Shown: positions 1 to 4,802 of the stretch, piece by piece
Layout: each line of letters opens with the position of its first letter
Numbering within the stretch: the stretch's first letter is position 1
From: an uncultured Chloroflexaceae bacterium
GTDB lineage: Bacteria > Chloroflexota > Chloroflexia > Chloroflexales > Chloroflexaceae
DNA length: 5,153 nt
Reading direction: 5' to 3'
NCBI GenBank assembly: GCA_937141995.1
Contig: CAKZQX010000631.1
Span: forward strand, 1-5,153
Made by a program: the position numbers and the translations under genes
Notes under the pieces: generated by a model
Databases searched by the model: none
Told to the model about the DNA's origin: nothing
What the model saw: only the letters and a program-made list of their open reading frames with translations

Positions 1-737
1 GGGTTGATGCAGATGATTAGCTCGGCCCCCCGGTCAATTGCCACATCCAGGCTCACCGTGCCGCGGATACCGCCATCGAGGTAGTCACTTGATCCGGCGC
101 GCACCGGTTGGTAGAAGAGGGGCACGGCGGCTGAGGCGCAGACCGCCAGCGAGATCGGGACACTATCGAGCGGCGGATGCCCAAAGATGGCGCGCTGTCC
201 ATTATCGAGATCCGTCGCAATAATTGCCAGTTCGTGCGGCAGGTTGCGAAAATCGTTGCTATGGCCCGATCGGGTAAATAGATTGCGCAGATACTGCTCC
301 AGCGTAGCGGTATCGTAGAGGCCGGTCGGCAGGCCAATTGCCAGCGTTTCAAGCAAATCGAGGAGCGAGGCATGCTGCCCCTCCTGAAAGATGCGGCGGA
401 GGGTTGCCAGCAGTGCTGCCGGTAGCCGGACACTCCGGCGCAGTACATCCGGCAGATTGAAGGCGTAAACATGGTGTGGGGAGAGTTGCTCAATGCCCAG
501 CACGGAGTTATCAATCAGCGCCAGCAGCGTACGCGGCGAGAACCCGTTCGCCAGACAGGATGCCACCAGAGCGCCGGCACTCGTCCCTACATAAATATCC
601 ATGTCATTTATCGAGATCTGGTCCAGCAGATCGTCAATAGCACAGAGTGCGCCAACCTCGTAGACGGCTCCGGCAACGCCGCCGCCGGCCAGGACCAGCG
701 CAGTTTTGCTGCGTTGTGGCGATGGGAGGATGCTCAC
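1..737 (-). CDS. patatin-like phospholipase family protein (3' end beyond window)
   Basis: This is a patatin-type serine hydrolase, a family that releases fatty acids from lipid acyl esters with a Ser-Asp dyad. The frame is open from a GTG at 735-737 to the left edge (about 245 codons, C-terminus missing). Visible motifs are the glycine-rich oxyanion loop LAGGGVAG (residues 17-23), the nucleophile elbow GTSAG with Ser53, and the second catalytic motif DGG with Asp221. The oxyanion loop has Ala22 where many patatins carry Arg or Lys. GTG is the only plausible start: an in-frame TGA lies seven codons upstream, and a GAGG-type ribosome site sits just before it. No signal peptide or membrane helix is seen, so the protein is probably cytoplasmic or peripheral. 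It lies 25 bases after the PHA-regulator-like gene on the same strand, suggesting one transcript. A role at PHA granules is inference; a general phospholipase is equally possible. Confidence 0.9.
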   Translation of the reverse strand, partial: MSILPSPQRSKTALVLAGGGVAGAVYEVGALCAIDDLLDQISINDMDIYVGTSAGALVASCLANGFSPRTLLALIDNSVLGIEQLSPHHVYAFNLPDVLRRSVRLPAALLATLRRIFQEGQHASLLDLLETLAIGLPTGLYDTATLEQYLRNLFTRSGHSNDFRNLPHELAIIATDLDNGQRAIFGHPPLDSVPISLAVCASAAVPLFYQPVRAGSSDYLDGGIRGTVSLDVAIDRGAELIICIN

Positions 738-762
738 AGTCCCCTCATTAGTTTGTCATTCG

Positions 763-1326
763 TTAATGATCGTCATCGTGTACAGCACCCTCGTGCTGTC
801 GCATAAGTTGTTCAACAACTGCAGTTAACGCGTCAACCTGGGCATGCAGGCGAACAACATCTTGCCGGCTCGGCACATCTTCCTCGTGGACTTCCAGCGT
901 CTGGTCTTCTTCCTGGGCCAGATCTTCGCGGAGCATGAGATGCCGCACCCGGGTATCTTCTTCGCTGCTCAGCGCGCCTTCGGCCACCAGTTTGTCCAGC
1001 CGCCGTTTGATCTCGGCTTCGATTATCTCTTGCCCGCCGAGTGAGTTCAGCAGCACGCGGCGCAGGTTTGTCAGCGTATCGCCGCTGAACTGAATTAACC
1101 CCGTCAGGACGGTTGCCGGCAGTGGTCCACCACCACCATTGCGCCCCCGCGTCTGTAAGACGACCTGGGCCAGGATACTCCCGGTGATATCCTCGCCGGT
1201 TTCATTATCGATAACCTGAACATGCTCGCCTGCCTGCACCAGCCGCCCAATGCCATCAAGGGTGATATACCGCTTGCGATTGGTGTGATAGAGCTTCCGG
1301 TTGGCATACTTCTTGATCGTCTGCAT
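763..1326 (-). CDS. PhaR-like polyhydroxyalkanoate synthesis regulator with phasin-like C-terminal half
   Basis: The N-terminal 60 residues match the PHB/PHA accumulation regulator DNA-binding domain, with IKKYANRKLY at 4-13, RYITLDGIGRLV at 19-30 and TGEDIT at 43-48. In studied species such proteins (PhaR) bind DNA and PHA and repress phasin genes. A glycine run (GGGG, 64-67) follows. Residues 88-125 and 151-177 then resemble the phasin encoded next door, including a shared VPS-x-x-D motif leading into a predicted coiled coil. The tail is acidic and histidine-containing. The protein has 187 residues from ATG 1324-1326. This start is preferred over an in-frame one 13 codons upstream because AAGGGAG lies 5 bases before it, the conserved domain starts there, and the upstream codons overlap the -10 box. 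It probably forms a transcript with the patatin gene. It could be a granule-associated regulator; DNA binding is not shown by the sequence alone. Confidence 0.87.
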   Translation of the reverse strand: MQTIKKYANRKLYHTNRKRYITLDGIGRLVQAGEHVQVIDNETGEDITGSILAQVVLQTRGRNGGGGPLPATVLTGLIQFSGDTLTNLRRVLLNSLGGQEIIEAEIKRRLDKLVAEGALSSEEDTRVRHLMLREDLAQEEDQTLEVHEEDVPSRQDVVRLHAQVDALTAVVEQLMRQHEGAVHDDDH

Positions 1327-1353
1327 CGGGGCTCCCTTCCCTGTGGCTGCTGT

Positions 1354-1362
1354 ATTATAGCA
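1354..1362 (-). promoter_or_regulatory. extended -10 promoter for the PhaR-like gene
   Basis: The minus strand reads TGCTATAAT, a perfect -10 hexamer (1354-1359) with the TGn extension (1360-1362). No good -35 is seen 16-18 bases upstream, which an extended -10 can tolerate. Transcription would start near 1347, giving a leader of about 20 bases before the ATG at 1326. That leader contains the AAGGGAG ribosome site (1332-1338). Confidence 0.6.
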
Positions 1363-1397
1363 CACCAGGTTCGGTTATGAGTGGTAGAAAATAGATC

Positions 1398-1464
1398 AGC
1401 GGGGGAATATCAGGTGCTAATGTGGAGGGTAACAGCGGGAATATGATTACAGCATATTCCCGCT
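1398..1464 (-). terminator. 12-bp hairpin after the phasin gene, with an upstream partial copy of one arm
   Basis: AGCGGGAATATG (1434-1445) and CATATTCCCGCT (1453-1464) form a perfect 12-bp stem with a 7-base loop, 27 bases after the phasin stop. Read on the minus strand there is no T-run after the stem, so this is not a textbook intrinsic terminator. It could instead be a mRNA 3'-end stabiliser, a weak terminator or a protein-binding palindrome. A near copy of the left arm, with two extra Gs, lies at 1398-1410 and could compete for pairing. Confidence 0.45.
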
Positions 1465-1490
1465 ATAGATGGACAGGTGCTTGTTTCATG

Positions 1491-1946
1491 CTATGCCGGC
1501 GGTGTTCCCTGCTCCGGGGCTATTCCCTGCTCCGAGCTCTGCGTGCGGCGCAACTCCTCGACCCGGGCGGCAAGTTGAGCAATCTTGGCGCTCAATTCGT
1601 CAATATCCCGCTTGGAGGGAACATTGAGGCGGTTAAGAAATTGCTCCAGGCTATTCTCCAGTTGTTCGCCAATATTATTGACCTGGGTCTGTGCCTCGGC
1701 CTCAGCCTGCGGTCGCTGCTGACGGAAGCGCTCTTTGACCTCGTTCATCAGCTTCTCGCCATCCTTCTGTGCCAGTTCGCCGCGCTCGACCAGGCGGTTG
1801 ATGAAGTTCTCAACCTCATCACGCGTCAGCGCCACCGCGCCAATACCGGCCAGCATCAGCCGCCGCAGTATCTCGTTCAGTGGAGTGGCACTGCTCCCGT
1901 TCTCCTCATCGATCTGGCGGACATTTACCTCGATCTCTTCTGCCAT
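1491..1946 (-). CDS. phasin-like polyhydroxyalkanoate granule-associated protein
   Basis: A small acidic, helix-rich protein of 151 residues in the style of phasin family/PHA-synthesis-regulator phasins, which coat PHA granules. A mildly hydrophobic segment (LRRLMLAGIGAVAL, 27-40) is followed by a helical region that includes LVERGEL (52-58). A Gln/Glu/Ala-rich stretch comes next (75-95). The C-terminal motif VPSKRDIDEL (109-118) then leads into a heptad-like coiled coil (117-134), typical of these proteins. The tail (135-151) is low-complexity with a six-residue duplication. ATG 1944-1946 is the start, with AAGGAG 8 bases upstream (1955-1960). The gene has its own strong upstream promoter and precedes the PhaR-like gene, a usual pairing. 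Assignment to a phasin-like family is fairly firm. Actual PHA binding is inferred from context, as no PHA synthase gene lies in this window. Confidence 0.82.
   Translation of the reverse strand: MAEEIEVNVRQIDEENGSSATPLNEILRRLMLAGIGAVALTRDEVENFINRLVERGELAQKDGEKLMNEVKERFRQQRPQAEAEAQTQVNNIGEQLENSLEQFLNRLNVPSKRDIDELSAKIAQLAARVEELRRTQSSEQGIAPEQGTPPA
1505..1534. repeat. 18-base-period duplication at the phasin C-terminus
   Basis: TTCCCTGCTCCG occurs at 1505-1516 and again at 1523-1534. The 18-base period equals six codons and produces two tandem EQG-x-x-P units in the tail of the phasin-like protein. It keeps the frame and looks like replication slippage. Confidence 0.7.
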
Positions 1947-2035
1947 AGCCGGTTCTCCTTACGTACTATTTTGGGACTATGTCCTGTGAACGCGGTTTGC
2001 CACACTTTCTATCATAGCATGGTTCTGCGAGTTAG

Positions 2036-2067
2036 TGACATGTCATTATGGTTATAACGCATTGCGT
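2036..2067. promoter_or_regulatory. cluster of three short palindromes downstream of the phasin promoter
   Basis: TGACATGTCA (2036-2045), GTTATAAC (2051-2058) and ACGCATTGCGT (2057-2067, two 5-base arms around one base) are perfect palindromes or interrupted palindromes packed into 32 bases. They fall about 4 to 35 bases downstream of the expected start of the phasin transcript, where a repressor would block transcription. Operator function is inference. The nearby PhaR-like protein is an obvious candidate binder, but its target sequence is unknown here. Confidence 0.35.
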
Positions 2068-2122
2068 CATCAGGGTTAGTATAACACTCTGCTGTATGCC
2101 TGTCAACCGCACAAATGACGCA
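2063..2122. repeat. 8-bp inverted repeat flanking the phasin promoter
   Basis: TGCGTCAT (2063-2070) and its exact reverse complement ATGACGCA (2115-2122) bracket the -10 and -35 boxes. The copies are 52 bases apart start to start, close to five DNA turns. They could be paired binding sites for one regulator, or chance. Confidence 0.4.
2078..2106 (-). promoter_or_regulatory. strong sigma-70-type promoter for the phasin gene
   Basis: On the minus strand a perfect -35 TTGACA (2101-2106) is followed by exactly 17 bases and TATACT (2078-2083), five of six matches to the -10 consensus. Transcription would begin near 2071, giving a leader of about 125 bases before the phasin ATG. This is the best promoter in the window and fits an abundantly made granule protein. 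A second, poorer possibility is TATGAT at 2011-2016, which lacks a good -35. Confidence 0.7.
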
Positions 2123-2160
2123 GTCCTTGACCCGGAAGACCGTTGGGCCTCCGGTAGGGC

Positions 2161-2215
2161 GGAAGATCCCCGATCTTTCCCACAAAAAATTCACAACGTG
2201 GTTTTTTGTGGGAAA
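2161..2215. repeat. 14-bp perfect hairpin with an overlapping alternative hairpin
   Basis: TTTCCCACAAAAAA (2176-2189) pairs perfectly with TTTTTTGTGGGAAA (2202-2215). Inside the 12-base loop, CAC (2192-2194) and GTG (2198-2200) can extend the helix past a small bulge. A second hairpin, AAGATC (2163-2168), loop CCC, GATCTT (2172-2177), shares bases 2176-2177 with the first, so the two cannot both form fully. No T-run follows on either strand, so it is not a standard terminator. It lies upstream of both divergent genes, which also argues against a terminator for either. Confidence 0.75.
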
Positions 2216-2232
2216 ACTACAAGAGTATCATT

Positions 2233-2396
2233 GCTGCCGCAGGCGAAGCGGGCTTCCACCTGGTCAAACATCCAGGTTGCGTACCAACCGCGTACGTCGT
2301 GTCAACCAGAGGACACGTCCAGGCTAGATGCCGAGGCGATTCTGCGGGTCCATGGCGTCGGCATCTGACCGGAATGTCATCTTCGCCTGCAACAAC
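2233..2396. ncRNA. candidate multi-helix structured RNA or small repeat element, strand uncertain
   Basis: GCAGGCGAAG (2239-2248) and CTTCGCCTGC (2381-2390) are exact inverted repeats. On the minus strand the helix can grow outward by six pairs, three of them G-U, to 2233/2396. Inside it lie four consecutive stem-loops: ACCTGG/CCAGGT (2258-2277), CGTAC/GTACG (2280-2296), CGTGTC/GACACG (2298-2317) and AGATGCCGA/TCGGCATCT (2326-2366). This resembles a five-way junction. G-U closing pairs at 2279/2297 and 2325/2367 would instead favour the plus strand, so strand is unresolved. I do not recognise a known RNA family. The same arms could be terminal inverted repeats of a 164-base non-autonomous element, but I see no flanking target duplication. 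Confidence 0.4.
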
Positions 2397-2471
2397 GCGC
2401 TACCGGCGCTAGTCTTACTCGTCGGCATAGTTGCTGCAAGGGTGCTGCGAGCAAAACGGTTACTTGCATGA
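2352..2471 (+). CDS. possible 39-residue single-pass membrane peptide (doubtful)
   Basis: An ATG at 2352 opens a 39-codon frame ending in TGA (2469-2471). Residues 16-35 form a hydrophobic stretch (ALPALVLLVGIVAARVL) followed by basic residues (RAKR), as in small single-helix membrane proteins. There is no good ribosome site before the ATG. The frame overlaps the inverted-repeat nest, and other frames here are open over similar lengths. It may well be chance; no family is recognised. Confidence 0.15.
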   Translation: MASASDRNVIFACNNALPALVLLVGIVAARVLRAKRLLA

Positions 2472-2562
2472 CACTGTGCCGGATGGCTGACGCGACAAAT
2501 CATTCAGCTTGCCGCCGGTTCCGCGCCGCCGGGAAACATTTCAACATAGGGAGACGAGTTGC

Positions 2563-3603
2563 ATGCATGCTATCTTGCCGTTGCTGCGTCGGTTGTTTAT
2601 CGGCGTAACGCTGGTTTACGCGGTGGGCATGGCTGGTCTGGCACTGCTCTGGAACGGCGAGTTCCCGGAGGTCTGGTGGCTGGAGTTGCCAAATATCTTT
2701 GCGCCATATCTGTTTGTGCCGCTGCTGCTGCTGGTCCCGGCTGCCCTGCTGATCCGTTCCCGCTGGTTCCGAGGGGCGGTGTTCTGCTTGAGTGTGATCT
2801 TTGGTCTGCTCTTTGTGCCCACCTGGATTCCTACCAACCCGTTCCGACCGGCGCTGGAGCCGGATCTACGGGTTGCTACCTGGAATGTGTTGTATAACAA
2901 TCCTGAGGGCGATGAGGTGGTTGCGCTCTTACGTGCGCAGGATGCCGATGTTATCGTACTGCAGGAGCTAACCGTTCCGGTTACGGAGGTATTGGAGGAG
3001 CAGATGCGCCGGGACTATCCCTACCAGGCACTGGAGCCGTTGTATGGCGACCACGGCATGGGGATTATCAGCCGTTACCCGTTTGTCAATCGCACCAATG
3101 ATCCGACGTTTCCCTGGCGACGCGTGACGCTGGACATTCAGGATCAGCAGATCACCGTGATCAATGTGCATCTGGCGACGCCGCAACTTCAAACGCGCGA
3201 TCTGCCGTTCCTGAACCGTGAGGTAATCATTGAGGACTATGCGACCGCGCGCCGCTCAAATGAACAGGCAGAACTGCTGGCGTTGATTGACTCCATTGAG
3301 GGACCGCTTGTGATCCTGGGTGATTTCAACACCAGCGACCGCGAACCGGCGTACACTGAGTTAAACCGGCGGCTACACGATGCCTACCGAGAAACAGCCT
3401 GGGGACCGGGCCTGACCTTCCCGCAGAATATGTCGGTCGGCCCGCTGCCCGTGCCTTTTCCCCTTGTGCGCATTGACTATGTCTGGAGCAAAGGTGATAT
3501 GCTTGCCACGGATGCCTATACGGTGTGCCGTGGCGCCGGCTCGGACCACTGCATGGTGGTCGCCGATATGGATATCGCGGAGATACCCCTGGCCGGCAAG
3601 TGA
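2563..3603 (+). CDS. membrane-anchored endonuclease/exonuclease/phosphatase family protein
   Basis: The catalytic part (about 101-340 of 346 residues) belongs to the Mg-dependent EEP (DNase I/AP endonuclease/inositol phosphatase-like) fold. Family motifs appear in order: TWNV with Asn108, QEL with Glu135, ISRYP (169-173), NVHL with His203, GDFN with Asp254 and Asn256, RIDYVW with Asp305, and GSDH with Asp328 and His329. All the main catalytic and metal residues are present. Three N-terminal hydrophobic helices (about 11-30, 45-64, 71-90), with basic residues at the N-terminus and between helices 2 and 3, place the catalytic domain outside the cytoplasmic membrane. The substrate (nucleic acid, phospholipid or another phosphodiester) cannot be told. 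ATG 2563 is chosen because AGGGAG lies 9 bases upstream and the first helix follows; an upstream in-frame TTG at 2509 adds an unconvincing Arg-rich lead. The gene is convergent with the deaminase gene, 9 bases apart. Confidence 0.88.
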   Translation: MHAILPLLRRLFIGVTLVYAVGMAGLALLWNGEFPEVWWLELPNIFAPYLFVPLLLLVPAALLIRSRWFRGAVFCLSVIFGLLFVPTWIPTNPFRPALEPDLRVATWNVLYNNPEGDEVVALLRAQDADVIVLQELTVPVTEVLEEQMRRDYPYQALEPLYGDHGMGIISRYPFVNRTNDPTFPWRRVTLDIQDQQITVINVHLATPQLQTRDLPFLNREVIIEDYATARRSNEQAELLALIDSIEGPLVILGDFNTSDREPAYTELNRRLHDAYRETAWGPGLTFPQNMSVGPLPVPFPLVRIDYVWSKGDMLATDAYTVCRGAGSDHCMVVADMDIAEIPLAGK

Positions 3604-3612
3604 GGTTATCTA

Positions 3613-4650
3613 CTACACACCCAATTCCTGCCGCAGTGCGATCAGCTCATCCTCGATGCGACGTAGCAGCGGTTCCTGTTCGTGCAGTGGTAGAAACGAG
3701 GCTCGCACGCCATTCAGCACGAGTGTGCAGAGATCATCGACATCGAACCCAAACTGGCGCACGGCAATGCGGTACTCATCGATTAGCGTGGTATGAAAGA
3801 AGGTCGGGTCATCGGTATTGAGCGTAACCGGCACCCCGGCATCAAACAGTTGGCGTAGCGGATGCGCCTCCCAGGAGCGCGCCGCCCCGGTCCAGAGGTT
3901 GCTGCTGGGGCAGATATCCAGCACCACGCCCCGCTGCGACAGATAGGTCACCAGGTTTGCGTCATCAATACTGCGGATACCATGTCCCAGTCGCTCCGAC
4001 TGCAACGCATCAACTGCGCCCCAGACACTGGCAGGGCCGACCACCTCGCCTGCATGCGCCATCAGGCGTAAGCCGGCCGCCTTCGCCGCCGCAAACACCT
4101 CGGCAAACGGCTCCGGCGGGTGGCCAATCTCATTGCCGCCAATCGACCAGGCGACAACCCCATGTTTCATCGCCTGTTGTGCAATCTCCAGCACCTCCCA
4201 GGCCAGTTCGGGCCCATACTGGCGGCCATAGTCCAGCCCCAGGCGGACAACCAGCCCGGTTTCGCGCTCGACCCGCTGAAATCCGGCAGCAGTTCCGGCG
4301 ATTGCCTCGTGCAGATCTACCCGGTTCAGATGCTGCATCGGCGAGAGCATGACCTCGGCATAGCGCACCTGCTGCCGGGCCAGCATTGTTCCGGCTTCAT
4401 AAGCCAGGCGCTCAAAATCTTCCCCAGAGCGAATAGCGCGTACCAGCGCCATGTAGACTGTCAAGAACTCAGCAAAGTTGCGATAGCGAAAGAGCTGCTC
4501 CACCCCTACAATATCGCGTGCCGGCAGTTCCACACCATTGCGTTGCGCCAGTTCCAGGAGTGTGCCCGGCATGATGGTTCCTTCAAGATGAAGGTGCATT
4601 TCCACCTTGGGCATGCGCATAATAAACGTATCGATTTCTGGTGTGAGCAC
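3613..4650 (-). CDS. add: adenosine deaminase family protein
   Basis: A 345-residue amidohydrolase-fold enzyme of the adenosine/AMP deaminase family, which replaces the 6-amino group of a purine with oxygen, releasing ammonia. Zinc and catalytic residues are all present: HLH (His19, His21), HAGE (His199, Glu202), GHG (His223) and NTDDP (Asp280, Asp281). CPSSN (248-252) and the C-terminal ASF (317-319) also fit, as does the length. Position 23 is Glu (HLEG), where animal and E. coli adenosine deaminases have Asp contacting the ribose. SIGGNE (169-174) replaces the usual LAGDE. Adenine or 6-aminodeoxyfutalosine as substrate is therefore possible, as HLEG occurs in those relatives. The start is GTG 4648-4650, with AAAGGAG 7 bases upstream (4658-4664). 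It follows prfA but is separated by a terminator. No strong promoter is seen in the roughly 65 bases before the start. Confidence 0.92.
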   Translation of the reverse strand: MLTPEIDTFIMRMPKVEMHLHLEGTIMPGTLLELAQRNGVELPARDIVGVEQLFRYRNFAEFLTVYMALVRAIRSGEDFERLAYEAGTMLARQQVRYAEVMLSPMQHLNRVDLHEAIAGTAAGFQRVERETGLVVRLGLDYGRQYGPELAWEVLEIAQQAMKHGVVAWSIGGNEIGHPPEPFAEVFAAAKAAGLRLMAHAGEVVGPASVWGAVDALQSERLGHGIRSIDDANLVTYLSQRGVVLDICPSSNLWTGAARSWEAHPLRQLFDAGVPVTLNTDDPTFFHTTLIDEYRIAVRQFGFDVDDLCTLVLNGVRASFLPLHEQEPLLRRIEDELIALRQELGV

Positions 4651-4716
4651 AGCACTACTCCTTTATATTGCCGGGTTGTATCAGTTTTGCCACACGCAAC
4701 AGGGTAAGGTGGGGGG

Positions 4717-4746
4717 AAAAAAAGGAAATAGCAGAACGCTATTTCC
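4717..4746 (-). terminator. intrinsic terminator of prfA
   Basis: On the minus strand GGAAATAGC (4738-4746), a 5-base loop and GCTATTTCC (4724-4732) form a perfect 9-bp stem followed directly by seven Ts (4717-4723). It lies 56 bases after the prfA stop and ahead of the deaminase gene. The remainder of 4651-4802 shows no gene. Confidence 0.88.
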
Positions 4747-4802
4747 CACATGCCCCTACGTTCGCCTGGGCCATCGTTGCCGGCAGACCGTTCAGATCAG
4801 AA

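Larger units (their letters stand above)
1947..2562. other. 616-base divergent intergenic region
   Basis: This gap separates the minus-strand phasin from the plus-strand membrane-anchored phosphodiesterase gene. From left to right it holds the phasin ribosome site, a second -10-like box TATGAT (minus, 2011-2016), palindromes at 2036-2067, a consensus-like promoter (2078-2106), a 14-bp hairpin (2176-2215) and a nest of inverted repeats (2233-2396). After these come a weak 39-codon ORF (2352-2471) and the AGGGAG ribosome site for the rightward gene (2548-2553). I found no convincing promoter for the rightward gene, no tRNA and no recognisable protein remnant. Confidence 0.75.

Noticed and set aside
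53..514. A 153-codon minus-strand frame starting with an ATG
   Set aside because: It is an off-frame shadow of the patatin gene, whose own frame carries GGGVAG, GTSAG and DGG motifs and stays open to the left edge.
1422..2057. A 211-codon plus-strand frame
   Set aside because: It is antisense to the phasin gene and runs through the hairpin and the phasin leader. Its Leu-rich product is the mirror of the real gene's codon pattern.
2309..2324. A GAGGA-x-x-x-GTCC stretch reminiscent of the RNase P RNA conserved core
   Set aside because: The core motif is only partly matched, and the rest of the RNase P RNA conserved regions and length are absent.
2048..2412. Overlapping plus-strand frames of 68-106 codons in the central gap
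   Set aside because: No ribosome site, no recognisable domain, Arg-rich composition and overlap with promoter and inverted repeats; probably chance.
2511..2532. Direct repeat GCCGCCGG (2511-2518 and 2525-2532) ahead of the phosphodiesterase gene
   Set aside because: Short, low-complexity GC repeat with no clear promoter or operator arrangement.
4120..4707. A 195-codon plus-strand frame
   Set aside because: It is antisense to the deaminase gene, which has full catalytic motifs and a good ribosome site.
4651..4716. Possible -35/-10 pairs for the deaminase gene
   Set aside because: The best pair, TTACCC and GATACA-like boxes, matches consensus at only about half of positions, so no promoter is called.
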